NCBI GenBank assembly: GCA_034004685.1
Contig: JAVEWG010000001.1
Span: 62,001-126,000, forward strand
DNA: 64,000 nt
Source of the DNA: JAEUNX01 sp034004685
Lineage (GTDB): Bacteria; Pseudomonadota; Gammaproteobacteria; Burkholderiales; Rhodocyclaceae
Direction of reading: 5' to 3'
Position 1 is the stretch's first letter, and every line of letters begins with the position of its first letter. Below the pieces are notes generated by a model, which worked only from the letters and a program-made list of their open reading frames with translations, ran no database searches and was not told where the DNA came from. Position numbers and translations under genes: made by a program. Positions 1 through 8,558 of the stretch are shown one piece after another.

Positions 1-1654
1 ATACTGCTCGAACGACCTGTGGTTCAACTCCTGGCGTGCTGCGCTGTAGCGTGAGGGGTTTCGACCAATTTTGGTCGCTCCCCCCTGCTCCAGCCTTGAT
101 AGCGGCCAAGGCTTCTTCCCCAGCCTTCTTGGCCAAGCGCGACGCTTCCTTCTGAACCAATATGGTGCGAATCCGTTCGGTAGCTTTTTCCAAGCTCAAA
201 ACTGTTGCGGGTTGATGTTCCAGAACACGAGCAGCAACCAAGGTCTTGTTGCCCACGTCAATTGCCTCGGTATTGTGTTTGCGAACCAAGGCATCCTCCG
301 AAAATAGCGCGGCAATCAACTTCCGGCTCTCATGTTCACCAATGCCCCTGGCGCTTTCGTCAATCCAGTCACTCTTTACAACATGGAGCTTGAGCTGTTC
401 TGCAACGGGTGCAAGGCTGTCGCTTTGCTCATACACCATGTTGCCGAAAGCCTCGGCAGACTCGGCGAATCGCTTTGCCGCAGCCTGCCGCTTCAACTCA
501 ACCTGGATCTCATCGCGTACGGCATCAAAAGCCTTGCCTTGTGCCGGTTTAATCGCGGTTAGACGAATGATATGGAGGCCAAATTCAGACTGAACAAGCC
601 CGCTGATTTCCCCTTCCTTGAGAGAAAAAACAGCGTCTTCGAAAGGTTTGACCATGACTCCCCGGCCAATGAATCCCAGGTCCCCTTCTTTTGCTGAAGA
701 GCCCGGATCCTGGGAAAACTCCCGGGCAAGACTGCCGAATTTTGACGGGTCTGCCTTGACTCGTGCCAGAAGATCGTCAGCCAAAGCTCTTGCTTTGGCA
801 CTTTCGGCTTCACTTGCAGAGGCAGAAGTCTGAATGAGGATATGACTTGCCCGCCGCTCTTCTGGCGCAATATATTTTTCCTTGTGGTCGTCGTACCATT
901 CCCTGATCTCTTCGTTTGAAATGGAGACTTCGCTTTCCAGACTGGCAGCGTTCAAGACCACATATTCCGCCCTCAATCGCCGAGGGATACTGAAGTCGCT
1001 CTGATTTTCATTGTAGAAGCGCTCGACATCCTCTGCTGTTACCGCAACTGAAGGCACATAACGATCTGGCTTGAATTCCTGCGTTCTAACAACCCGCTGC
1101 TCTGCCTGCAACGCCACCAAGGCGGCTGCGGAGCGCCGAGCAACCACAGTTTTATCTCCCACGGCGGCGGCGATCTGTTGAAACGCCATGTCCTGGCGCA
1201 AACGCGCTTCAAACTGGACTTCGCTCAAACCTTGAGCTCGGACATAAGCCTCATAGCGAGCCTTGGAGAACTGTCCACCGTCCTGAAAGGCGCCCGCACT
1301 CAGGATCATTTCCTGAAGGTTGCGATCCGACACCGTCAGGCCAGCCTTAAATGCGGTCAATGAAAGAACCCGCTGATTGACCAGGGTGTTAACAACCTGG
1401 CCACGAAACTGTGCAGATTTAAAAAGCTCTCCATCCACCGGTGTCGGAGATGAACTGCGAATTCGCTCTTGTTGCTCTCTGAAGCCCTGTTCAAACTCCT
1501 GCACGGATACTGGGCTTCCCGCGACTGTGGCAACGTCGCCCAAGCCGCCGGAACCGCGTAAATAGGATTCAATTCCAAAAAAAGCGAATGACAAGGTAAT
1601 TAGTCCAAGAATAACCTGAACCACACGTTTGTTATTGCGCACTGATTCGAACAT
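1..1654 (-). CDS. ppiD: Peptidyl-prolyl isomerase/chaperone PpiD (C-terminus outside window)
   Basis: This is an inner-membrane-anchored periplasmic folding factor of the SurA/PpiD family, which helps newly exported proteins fold near the Sec translocon. The reading frame is open from ATG 1654 to the window edge (about 551 codons; PpiD is usually 620-640 aa), so only the C-terminus is missing. A short basic N-terminus (MFESVRNNKR) is followed by one membrane segment at about residues 12-33 and then a SurA_N-like helical region. The parvulin domain follows (EERRASHILIQ at about residue 265, then a GDLGFIGRG-type segment). Gene order tig-clpP-clpX-lon-hupB-ppiD matches the enteric arrangement. 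A terminator sits between the upstream tRNAs and this gene, so it probably has its own promoter; I see no convincing one. Confidence 0.93.
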   Translation of the reverse strand, partial: MFESVRNNKRVVQVILGLITLSFAFFGIESYLRGSGGLGDVATVAGSPVSVQEFEQGFREQQERIRSSSPTPVDGELFKSAQFRGQVVNTLVNQRVLSLTAFKAGLTVSDRNLQEMILSAGAFQDGGQFSKARYEAYVRAQGLSEVQFEARLRQDMAFQQIAAAVGDKTVVARRSAAALVALQAEQRVVRTQEFKPDRYVPSVAVTAEDVERFYNENQSDFSIPRRLRAEYVVLNAASLESEVSISNEEIREWYDDHKEKYIAPEERRASHILIQTSASASEAESAKARALADDLLARVKADPSKFGSLAREFSQDPGSSAKEGDLGFIGRGVMVKPFEDAVFSLKEGEISGLVQSEFGLHIIRLTAIKPAQGKAFDAVRDEIQVELKRQAAAKRFAESAEAFGNMVYEQSDSLAPVAEQLKLHVVKSDWIDESARGIGEHESRKLIAALFSEDALVRKHNTEAIDVGNKTLVAARVLEHQPATVLSLEKATERIRTILVQKEASRLAKKAGEEALAAIKAGAGGSDQNWSKPLTLQRSTPGVEPQVVRAV

Positions 1655-1700
1655 GGTGAATGCACCAGATGGCTAATAAGGTTGTCAAGCATTGATAAGC

Positions 1701-1728
1701 AAAAAGGCGAACCTGAGTTCGCCTTTTT
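1701..1728 (-). terminator. Rho-independent terminator after tRNA-Asp
   Basis: A perfect 12-bp stem (1701-1712 pairing with 1717-1728) encloses a 4-nt loop. On the minus strand it ends in a run of five T. It lies just downstream of tRNA-Asp and before ppiD, so it should end the tRNA transcript. Confidence 0.8.
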
Positions 1729-1736
1729 AAATACCG

Positions 1737-1813
1737 TGGCGGAGTGGACGGGACTCGAACCCGCGACCCCCGGCGTGACAGGCCGGTATTCTAACCGACT
1801 GAACTACCACTCC
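1737..1813 (-). tRNA. tRNA-Asp (GTC)
   Basis: This is a 77-nt cloverleaf including an encoded CCA end. Its acceptor stem is GGAGTGG/CCACTCC. The anticodon GUC sits in the loop CCTGTCACG, and the T-arm reads GGGTTCGAGTCCC. The sequence is almost the same as the enteric tRNA-Asp. It follows tRNA-Val by 4 nt, so the two are probably co-transcribed. Confidence 0.97.
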
Positions 1814-1817
1814 CCGT

Positions 1818-1893
1818 TGGTGGGTGCTGACGGGATCGAACCGCCGACATTCGCCTTGTAAGGGCGACGCTCTACCAGCTGAGCTAAGCACCC
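1818..1893 (-). tRNA. tRNA-Val (TAC)
   Basis: This is a 76-nt cloverleaf with an encoded CCA end. Its acceptor stem is GGGTGCT/AGCACCC, the anticodon is UAC (in CCTTACAAG), and the D-arm reads AGCTCAGCTGGTAGAGC. It lies 37 nt after hupB on the same strand, so it may be read from the hupB promoter. Confidence 0.97.
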
Positions 1894-1930
1894 TTAGCCG
1901 CGAATCAATTCATTCGCCGACTAAAGATGA

Positions 1931-2203
1931 TCAGTTTACCGCATCTTTCAGTGCCTTGCCAGCGCGGAACTTGGGCACCTTGGCAGACTTAATCTTTATC
2001 GCTTTTCCAGTTCTCGGATTACGGCCGGTTCTCGCGGCTCGATCACCGATGTAGAACGTCCCGAACCCCACAAGGGTTACAGAATCTTCTTGTTTAAGGG
2101 ACTGCTTCACGGCAGCAAGTGTTGCATCAAGCGCTCGGCCCGCTGCTGCCTTGGATATTTCAGCCTGTTTGGCAATGACTTCAATCAGCTCGGATTTATT
2201 CAC
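1931..2203 (-). CDS. hupB: DNA-binding protein HU-beta
   Basis: This is a nucleoid-associated, histone-like protein that binds and bends DNA without strong sequence specificity. At 90 aa it has the full length of the HU family. It has the N-terminal helices (MNKSELIEVIAKQ), the conserved VTLVGFGTF strand and the DNA-binding beta-arm with RTGRNPRTGK. The start is GTG at 2203, preceded by a strong GAGGGGG ribosome-binding site. It sits between lon and two tRNA genes, the same lon-hupB-ppiD order as in enterics. A sigma-70-like promoter lies about 100 bp upstream. Confidence 0.97.
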   Translation of the reverse strand: MNKSELIEVIAKQAEISKAAAGRALDATLAAVKQSLKQEDSVTLVGFGTFYIGDRAARTGRNPRTGKAIKIKSAKVPKFRAGKALKDAVN

Positions 2204-2299
2204 GCAAGCCCCCTCAACTCTCGGTTAGCAAGGACCGCAATGCGATTCCTCATGTCGCACTGTGCCAACGACTCAAATCGAGCCAGAGCCGTCAGGTGC

Positions 2300-2329
2300 C
2301 ATATAGCGCCCATGAGTGGACCATGTCAA
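2300..2329 (-). promoter_or_regulatory. Sigma-70-type promoter for hupB
   Basis: On the minus strand a perfect -35 TTGACA (2324-2329) is followed after 18 bp by TATATG (2300-2305). The predicted transcript start near 2293 would give a leader of about 90 nt before hupB. This is read by eye, without experimental support. Confidence 0.6.
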
Positions 2330-2369
2330 GGCTGCGCCGCAGCATGAACACGGATCAAAGGACTCCTTT

Positions 2370-2408
2370 AAAACCGGTTCGGGTGCCGAAGGCCGGCGTG
2401 CCGAACCG
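2370..2408 (-). terminator. Terminator of lon
   Basis: A stem formed by 2375-2382 and 2401-2408 (CGGTTCGG/CCGAACCG) encloses a GC-rich inner arm. On the minus strand it is followed by GTTTT. It begins 8 nt after the lon stop codon, upstream of the hupB promoter. Confidence 0.6.
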
Positions 2409-2416
2409 TGATTTCA

Positions 2417-4837
2417 CTAATGAGCCAATGACGGATTCACGGCCGAATCGTCCCCGGACGGGGCTGCCGGTGCTGACTCGACTACAGGGGATGCCTCAAG
2501 AGCAACCGGTTTGCGTTCCAGAGCCCGTTCGAGAACTTGATCGATCCACTTCACCGGAATTATCTCAATCACTCCTTTGATGTTTTCCGGTATGTCGCTC
2601 AAATCCTTGACGTTCTCCTCTGGGATCAGGGCTGTTCCGATTCCACCTCGGACCGCCGCCAGCAACTTTTCTTTGAGTCCGCCGATGGGAAGAACCTCGC
2701 CGCGCAGGGTGATCTCACCCGTCATGGCGACATCGCACCGAACGGGGATGCCCGTCAGTACTGACACCAGTGCGGTGGCAATGGCGATCCCGGCCGAAGG
2801 GCCGTCCTTGGGAATGGCACCTTCCGGCAAGTGAATATGGAGATCGCTCTTCTGATAGAAGTCCTCGGCGATCCCCAAGGAGATCGAACGCTTGCGGACT
2901 ACGGACAGGGCGGCCTGAATCGATTCTTGCATCACTTCGCCGAGCTTTCCCGTCGTCATGACCTTGCCCTTGCCGGGCAAGGCAACCGTCTCGACCGTCA
3001 GCAGTTCTCCACCAACTTCCGTCCAGGCGAGACCGGTTACCTGGCCCACCTGATTTTTCTTCTCGGCCACACCGAAAGAGTACTTCCGAACCCCCAGGAA
3101 CTTATCCAGATTCTTGGCATTGACCACAACCTTGCTGGCCCGCTTGCGCATCACCAAGGCCTTCACGACCTTTCTGCAGATCTTGGATACCTCGCGCTCC
3201 AGACCGCGGACTCCTGCTTCCCGAGTAAAGTATCGAATGATGTCGCGAATGGCCTCTTCGGTGACGGAAAGCTCTTCCGCCTTCAGCCCATTGTTGGTCA
3301 TCTGCTTGGGCAGCAGGTAACGCTGAACGATATTTACCTTTTCATCTTCCGTGTAACCCGACAGCCGAATGATTTCCATGCGGTCCAGCAACGGAGCGGG
3401 AATATTCAAGGTGTTGGCGGTGGCTACGAACATCACATCCGAAAGGTCATACTCGACCTCGATGTAGTGATCGACGAAGGTGGTGTTCTGCTCAGGGTCC
3501 AGGACTTCCAATAGAGCAGACGAGGGGTCGCCACGAAAATCCATGCCCATCTTGTCCACTTCATCCAGAAGGAACAAGGGATTCTTCACGCCCACTTTGG
3601 TCATGTTCTGGAGGATCTTGCCGGGCATTGAACCTATGTAGGTCCGGCGGTGGCCACGAATCTCGGCTTCATCCCGCACCCCCCCGAGGGACATGCGCAC
3701 GAACTTGCGATTTGTAGCCCGGGCAATGGACTGCCCAAGGGAGGTTTTACCTACACCCGGAGGCCCAACCAGACAAAGGATGGGAGCCTTCAGCTTGTCG
3801 ACCCGCTGCTGGACAGCAAGATATTCGACAATCCGCTCCTTAACCTTATCCAGTCCAAAGTGGTCCCTGTCGAGAATTTTCTCGGCTTCCACCAGATCCT
3901 TGCTGATTCGCGAACGCTTCTTCCAGGGCAAGCCAACCAGGGTTTCGATGTAGTTTCGCACCACCGTGGCTTCGGCTGACATGGGAGACATGAGCTTGAG
4001 CTTCTTGATCTCGGCCTGGGCTTTGGCCAAAGCTTCCTTGGTCATGCCGGCGGCTTTGATCTTCTTTTCCATCTCTTCCAGGTCGGCGCCCTCTTCCCCT
4101 TCGCCGAGCTCCTTTTGGATGGCTTTGACCTGCTCGTTCAAATAGTACTCGCGCTGGCTTTTTTCCATCTGGCGCTTCACGCGCCCGCGGATGCGCTTTT
4201 CAACTTGAAGAATATCGAGTTCGGTCTCCAGTTGACTCAACAGCTTTTCCAGACGCTCCCCCGCATCGAACATTTCCAGAACAGCCTGTTTCTGTTCGAG
4301 CTTCAAAGGGAGGTGGGCGGCAATCGTATCCGCCAGTCGGCCGGCTTCATCGATCCCGGCCAATGAACTCAGGATCTCCGGCGGGATCTTCTTGTTGAGC
4401 TTAACGTACTGATCAAATTGGGTAATGATCGCCCGGCGCATGGCTTCGACCTCGGTGTCCACGGACTGGACCGGGGCAATCGGCGTGGCCTTGGCCACAA
4501 ACAGAGAACGAAGGTCCTCAACGGAATCGACCCGGGCTCGCTGGACGCCCTCGACCAGAACCTTGATCGTTCCATCGGGCAGCTTGAGCATTTGCAGGAT
4601 GTTGGCGATGCACCCGATCTCATAGAGATCGTCTTCGGAGGGCTCATCCTTGGCGGCGGATTTCTGGGCCACCAGGAGAATGCTTTTGCCTCCCTCCATA
4701 GCGGTTTCCAGCGCCTTGATGGACTTGGGGCGACCAACGAATAGCGGGATCACCATGTGGGGAAAAACCACCACATCCCGCAGAGGCAGGAGCGGGAGTT
4801 CTACTGTTTCAGCCGAAGACAATGGCGTGGCGGGCAT
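2417..4837 (-). CDS. lon: ATP-dependent protease Lon
   Basis: Lon is a hexameric cytosolic protease that unfolds and degrades damaged proteins and short-lived regulators. The 806-aa protein has an N-terminal substrate-recognition domain (VELPLLPLRDVVVFPHM), a coiled-coil linker, an AAA+ module with Walker A GPPGVGKTS near residue 357, and a C-terminal protease domain. The catalytic Ser is about residue 681 (PKDGPSAG) and the Lys about 722 (GGLKEK), the usual dyad positions. I chose ATG 4837 over an in-frame TTG three codons upstream because the AAGGA ribosome-binding site is 9 nt from the ATG but directly abuts the TTG. The last ~25 residues are a low-complexity Ala/Pro/Ser tail. It lies 88 bp downstream of clpX. 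Confidence 0.97.
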   Translation of the reverse strand: MPATPLSSAETVELPLLPLRDVVVFPHMVIPLFVGRPKSIKALETAMEGGKSILLVAQKSAAKDEPSEDDLYEIGCIANILQMLKLPDGTIKVLVEGVQRARVDSVEDLRSLFVAKATPIAPVQSVDTEVEAMRRAIITQFDQYVKLNKKIPPEILSSLAGIDEAGRLADTIAAHLPLKLEQKQAVLEMFDAGERLEKLLSQLETELDILQVEKRIRGRVKRQMEKSQREYYLNEQVKAIQKELGEGEEGADLEEMEKKIKAAGMTKEALAKAQAEIKKLKLMSPMSAEATVVRNYIETLVGLPWKKRSRISKDLVEAEKILDRDHFGLDKVKERIVEYLAVQQRVDKLKAPILCLVGPPGVGKTSLGQSIARATNRKFVRMSLGGVRDEAEIRGHRRTYIGSMPGKILQNMTKVGVKNPLFLLDEVDKMGMDFRGDPSSALLEVLDPEQNTTFVDHYIEVEYDLSDVMFVATANTLNIPAPLLDRMEIIRLSGYTEDEKVNIVQRYLLPKQMTNNGLKAEELSVTEEAIRDIIRYFTREAGVRGLEREVSKICRKVVKALVMRKRASKVVVNAKNLDKFLGVRKYSFGVAEKKNQVGQVTGLAWTEVGGELLTVETVALPGKGKVMTTGKLGEVMQESIQAALSVVRKRSISLGIAEDFYQKSDLHIHLPEGAIPKDGPSAGIAIATALVSVLTGIPVRCDVAMTGEITLRGEVLPIGGLKEKLLAAVRGGIGTALIPEENVKDLSDIPENIKGVIEIIPVKWIDQVLERALERKPVALEASPVVESAPAAPSGDDSAVNPSLAH

Positions 4838-4870
4838 GGAAAGCAATCCTTAAAGAGGGATACCTCCCCC

Positions 4871-4902
4871 ATCTGGGGGCAGAAGCGGGAAAAACAAGGG
4901 GA
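4871..4902 (-). promoter_or_regulatory. Possible heat-shock (sigma-32-like) promoter for lon
   Basis: In the clpX-lon gap the minus strand reads CCCTTGTTT (4892-4900), a 12-bp spacer, then CCCCCAGAT (4871-4879). This resembles the sigma-32 pattern CTTGAA...CCCCATnT. The match is partial and the spacer is at the short end. It is listed because lon is a classic heat-shock gene. Confidence 0.25.
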
Positions 4903-4925
4903 CGGCTATCCCGCCCCCTTCCGGA

Positions 4926-6194
4926 TCAGTTAGATCCGGCGACCTTCGGCTGGTCGGCGTAGATCAGGATTGGCTGACCGGCGGCTTCAATGACGTTTTC
5001 GTCGATAACAACCTTGGAGACATTTTCCATGGTTGGGAGTTCATACATGATGTCCAGCAGTGCATTTTCCAGGATAGAACGCAGGCCCCGTGCCCCCGTG
5101 CGACGCTTGATGGCACGGCGGGCGACAGCATGCAATGCCGCAGGGCGGATTTCCAGTTCGACCCCTTCCATGGAGAACAGCTTCTGGTATTGCTTGACCA
5201 GGGCGTTCTTGGGCTCGATGAGAATCTGAATCAGCGCTTCCTCATCCAGTTCCTGGAGGGTGGCCAGTACTGGCAAGCGACCAACGAACTCCGGAATCAA
5301 GCCGAATTTGACCAGATCCTCGGGTTCGGTCTGACGGAGGGTCTCCGTCACATTTTTGCCTTCCCGACTTGTGACCTCGGCGCCGAAGCCGATGCCGACC
5401 TTCTCGGTCCGGTTGCGGATCACCCGATCCAGACCATCGAAAGCACCGCCGCAAACAAACAGGATGTTGGTGGTATCCACCTGGACAAAATCCTGATTGG
5501 GATGCTTGCGCCCGCCCTGGGGGGGAACGGAGGCAACGGTGCCTTCGATCAGTTTGAGCAGCGCCTGTTGAACACCTTCCCCCGATACGTCCCGGGTGAT
5601 GGAGGGATTGTCGGACTTGCGGGAGATCTTATCGATCTCGTCGATATACACGATGCCTTGCTGGGCCTTCTCCACATCGTAATCGCACTTCTGGAGAAGC
5701 TTCTGGATGATGTTCTCTACATCTTCGCCCACGTATCCGGCTTCGGTCAGCGTGGTGGCATCCGCCATGACAAAGGGTACATTCAGCAGGCGGGCCAGTG
5801 TTTGGGCCAGCAGGGTCTTGCCCGAACCCGTGGGTCCGATCAGCAGAATGTTGCTCTTGGACAGTTCAACCTCATCGTGGCGCCCGCCCAGATGGCGCAG
5901 GCGCTTGTAGTGGTTGTACACCGCCACCGAGAGGATGCGCTTGGCCACGACCTGACCAATCACGTACTGGTCCAGGATGTCGCAGATTTCCCTAGGGGTC
6001 GGGAGGGTGCCTTTCCCCGAGTCGCTGCCCTGATCGCCGGTCAGTTCGTCACGAATGATGTCATTGCACAGCTCGATACACTCATCGCAGATGAAGACGG
6101 ACGGCCCGGCGATGAGTTTTTTCACCTCATGCTGGCTCTTCCCACAAAACGAACAATACAGCAGCTTTTCGCCACCCGACTTCTTCTCTGTCAT
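4926..6194 (-). CDS. clpX: Clp protease ATP-binding subunit ClpX
   Basis: ClpX is the AAA+ unfoldase that recognises tagged substrates and threads them into ClpP. The 422-aa protein has the N-terminal zinc-binding domain (LLYCSFCGKSQHEV and CDECIELC give the four cysteines) at about residues 13-45. Walker A GPTGSGKT is near residue 120 and Walker B (IVYIDEIDK) near 185. The RKHPNQDF region follows and then the C-terminal small domain. The start ATG 6194 is preceded by GAGAGGT. The stop of clpP lies 20 bp upstream, so clpP-clpX form one operon. Length and motifs are typical. Confidence 0.97.
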   Translation of the reverse strand: MTEKKSGGEKLLYCSFCGKSQHEVKKLIAGPSVFICDECIELCNDIIRDELTGDQGSDSGKGTLPTPREICDILDQYVIGQVVAKRILSVAVYNHYKRLRHLGGRHDEVELSKSNILLIGPTGSGKTLLAQTLARLLNVPFVMADATTLTEAGYVGEDVENIIQKLLQKCDYDVEKAQQGIVYIDEIDKISRKSDNPSITRDVSGEGVQQALLKLIEGTVASVPPQGGRKHPNQDFVQVDTTNILFVCGGAFDGLDRVIRNRTEKVGIGFGAEVTSREGKNVTETLRQTEPEDLVKFGLIPEFVGRLPVLATLQELDEEALIQILIEPKNALVKQYQKLFSMEGVELEIRPAALHAVARRAIKRRTGARGLRSILENALLDIMYELPTMENVSKVVIDENVIEAAGQPILIYADQPKVAGSN

Positions 6195-6214
6195 GGCTGA
6201 CCTCTCATCATTGT

Positions 6215-6856
6215 TCAGGCTGCGTCGGCCCGGCTTGTGAGCACTTTGTCCAGCAGGCCGTAATCTACGGCCTGCTGGGCAGACATGAAATTATCCCGAT
6301 CGGTATCCTTCTCGATCTGCTCCACCGGCTGCCCGGTGTGCTTGGCGAGCATGTCATTGAGTTTTGCTCGCAGGCTCAGGATCTCCCGAGCGTGAATTTC
6401 GATATCGGAAGCCTGACCCTGGAAGCCACCAAGGGGCTGGTGAATCATGACCCGGGAATTGGGCAAGCAAAACCGCTTGCCCTTGGCTCCGGCAGCCAGG
6501 AGGAAGGCACCCATGCTGGCGGCCTGGCCGATGCATAGGGTGCTCACATCCGGCTTGATGAACTGCATGGTGTCGTAGATCGCCATGCCGGCCGTCACCG
6601 ATCCTCCGGGGGAGTTGATGTAGAAAAAGATGTCCTTGTCGGGGTTTTCCGATTCCAGGAACAACAACTGGGCCACCACCAGGTTGGCGGTCACGTCATT
6701 CACCGGCCCAACCAGAAAAATCACCCGTTCCCGAAGCAGCCGCGAATAGATGTCATAGGCGCGCTCGCCACGCCCGCTCTGCTCCACCACCATCGGGACC
6801 AAGCCCAGACCCACTGGATCCCAGTCACTAGCAGAATGAGGAAAACCCGACTTCAT
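6215..6856 (-). CDS. clpP: ATP-dependent Clp protease proteolytic subunit ClpP
   Basis: ClpP is the serine peptidase that forms the tetradecameric chamber served by ClpX. With the start at ATG 6856 it is 213 aa. The catalytic triad is visible: Ser114 in GQAASMGAF, His139 in VMIHQPLGG and an Asp near 188 in DTDRDNF. I preferred ATG 6856 to the in-frame GTG at 6862 because the AAAGGG ribosome-binding site overlaps the GTG but is 5 nt from the ATG. The first ~20 residues look like the short propeptide of ClpP. It is the middle gene of tig-clpP-clpX. Confidence 0.96.
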   Translation of the reverse strand: MKSGFPHSASDWDPVGLGLVPMVVEQSGRGERAYDIYSRLLRERVIFLVGPVNDVTANLVVAQLLFLESENPDKDIFFYINSPGGSVTAGMAIYDTMQFIKPDVSTLCIGQAASMGAFLLAAGAKGKRFCLPNSRVMIHQPLGGFQGQASDIEIHAREILSLRAKLNDMLAKHTGQPVEQIEKDTDRDNFMSAQQAVDYGLLDKVLTSRADAA

Positions 6857-6875
6857 TGTCACCCTTTCAGCGGCA

Positions 6876-8180
6876 TCAGGCCGCGTTGCCCATCAACTCA
6901 TCAAAAGACAAGGCCTTTTCGATGGTCTTGGCGCTGTTGAGCACCCACTCCACCACATTTTCTTCGATCACAAGGGCTTCCGCCTGGGCCAGGCGCTGGG
7001 GCTGGGAGTAATACCAACCAACCACTTCAGCCGGATCCTCGTAGCTTTGGGCAAACTCTTCCACCAAGGCACGGATCTGCTCAGGCTTGCTGTAGAGCTC
7101 CTGTGACTTCACCAGTTCTGCCATGATCAGGCCAAGCTTGACCCGGCGCTCAGCCTGCTCCAGGAACCAACTCGCTTCCACCGGGATGTTCTTGACGTCG
7201 AGCCCCCGCGTTTCCAGGTCGCGCCGGGCATTCTCGGCGAGTTGCTGGGATTCGGTGGTCACCAGGGCCTTGGGCACTTCCAGCGGAGTGGCTTCCAGCA
7301 GCACGTTCATCACCACCTCCTTGACCTTGGTCTGAAGACGGCGCTTGACTTCGCGTTCGAGGTTGGTCCGGATCTCCGCCCGCATCTTGTCCAGGTTGCC
7401 ATCGGCGATACCCAAGGCCTTGGCCAGATTCTCGTCCACCGGGGGCAGGCGGGACTCTTCCACCTGTTTGACCGTCACTTCGAATTGCACGGCCTGCCCG
7501 GCCAGATTCTTGGCGTGGTAGTCCTCCGGAAAGGTCATATCGAAGGTCTTGCTCTCCCCTGCCTTGAGTCCCAGCACCGCCGTCTCGAAGTCCTTGAGCA
7601 TGGAGCCAGCACCCACCACGAAGGAAAAGCCGTCGGCCTTGCCCCCTTCGAACACTTCGCCATCCTTGCGGCCGGTGAAGTCGATCACGACCCGGTCGCC
7701 GTCGGCGGCTGCCCGTTCGACGACTTCGTAGGTGGTGCGCTGCTTGCGCAGAACTTCCAGAGTCTTGTCCACTTCGGCATCGGTCACCGACAACACGGGA
7801 CGCTCAATCTCCTTGGCACTCACGTCGCCAATGGCAACCACCGGGTAGACCTCGAACACCGCGCTGAATTCCAGGGTCTCGGCGTTGGCCGCTTCCTTGG
7901 GCTCGATGGAGGGATAGCCCGCCACCCGCACGCCGTCCTGGTTCACCTTGTCGGCGAACGCGCGCTCGATGGCCGCGCCGATGGCTTCGGAGCGGGCCTG
8001 GGGACCGTAGTTCTGGGCCACCAGCTTGAAAGGCACCTTGCCCGGGCGGAAACCGGGCATCTTCACGGTGCGCGCCATTTTCTTCAAACGAGCCTCCACG
8101 TCCTTCTCGATCTCGGAAATGGCGACGGCAATATCAATACGACGCTCCAGGGAGCTTTGGGATTCTTGCGTGTTCTGCAT
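6876..8180 (-). CDS. tig: Trigger factor (ribosome-associated chaperone)
   Basis: Trigger factor binds at the ribosomal exit tunnel and shields nascent chains. The 434-aa protein has the N-terminal ribosome-binding domain with the signature GFRPGKVPFKLV near residues 43-54. The FKBP-type prolyl isomerase domain spans about 150-245 (VIDFTGRKDGEVFEGG, then FPEDYHAKNLAG), and a long helical C-terminal domain follows. The ATG at 8180 has AGGAA upstream. The clpP start follows by about 20 bp, so tig heads a tig-clpP-clpX transcription unit. Its promoter should be in the 378-bp region upstream. Confidence 0.96.
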   Translation of the reverse strand: MQNTQESQSSLERRIDIAVAISEIEKDVEARLKKMARTVKMPGFRPGKVPFKLVAQNYGPQARSEAIGAAIERAFADKVNQDGVRVAGYPSIEPKEAANAETLEFSAVFEVYPVVAIGDVSAKEIERPVLSVTDAEVDKTLEVLRKQRTTYEVVERAAADGDRVVIDFTGRKDGEVFEGGKADGFSFVVGAGSMLKDFETAVLGLKAGESKTFDMTFPEDYHAKNLAGQAVQFEVTVKQVEESRLPPVDENLAKALGIADGNLDKMRAEIRTNLEREVKRRLQTKVKEVVMNVLLEATPLEVPKALVTTESQQLAENARRDLETRGLDVKNIPVEASWFLEQAERRVKLGLIMAELVKSQELYSKPEQIRALVEEFAQSYEDPAEVVGWYYSQPQRLAQAEALVIEENVVEWVLNSAKTIEKALSFDELMGNAA

Positions 8181-8558
8181 GAAGAGAGTTCCTGATTGAT
8201 TACGGTTCCACTGGCCGCGGGGGAGTCCAAGACTCTCCTCGACATCAGCGGAAAGATGGGACTGATGAGGGCAAAGTCCCAGTCTACCATAGCCCTCAAG
8301 CCCAATCGCGCCGTCCCAAGCAAGCCACCGCTACCAGCGGGAAACACCACACGCTGGAGCGCTCGGGAGGAACTCCTGATTAGATCCGGGATTCTTACCA
8401 TGAAACCGGGCGAGGTCCACAGCGGTGTTGCCGGAAATCCACAATCAAAAAAACTTCTCTCAACAGGTACAAGCAATTGGCCGTAAGCTGAATTCAGGCG
8501 TTCTTCCTTCGCCCGAGATGTACGCCAGCCCGGTTCAACAATTGAAGGAGTCTTCCCC
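8181..8558. other. Divergent intergenic region between tig and prkA
   Basis: These 378 bp hold no convincing gene; the open frames inside lack family features and overlap tig. On the minus strand an extended -10-like TGGTAGACT (8281-8289) lies about 100 bp upstream of tig and could be its promoter, although its -35 is poor. A small inverted repeat (GGGACT 8258-8263 with AGTCCC 8275-8280) lies just downstream of it. On the plus strand only the AAGGAG ribosome-binding site of prkA is clear. Confidence 0.4.

Noticed and set aside
8196..8486. A 96-codon plus-strand frame between tig and prkA
   Set aside because: No ribosome-binding site, no domain features and unusual composition; treated as intergenic.
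8465..8490. A possible sigma-54 promoter (TTGGCCGTAAGCTGA) upstream of prkA
   Set aside because: The GG and GC elements are only 8 bp apart where 12 are needed, so the fit fails.
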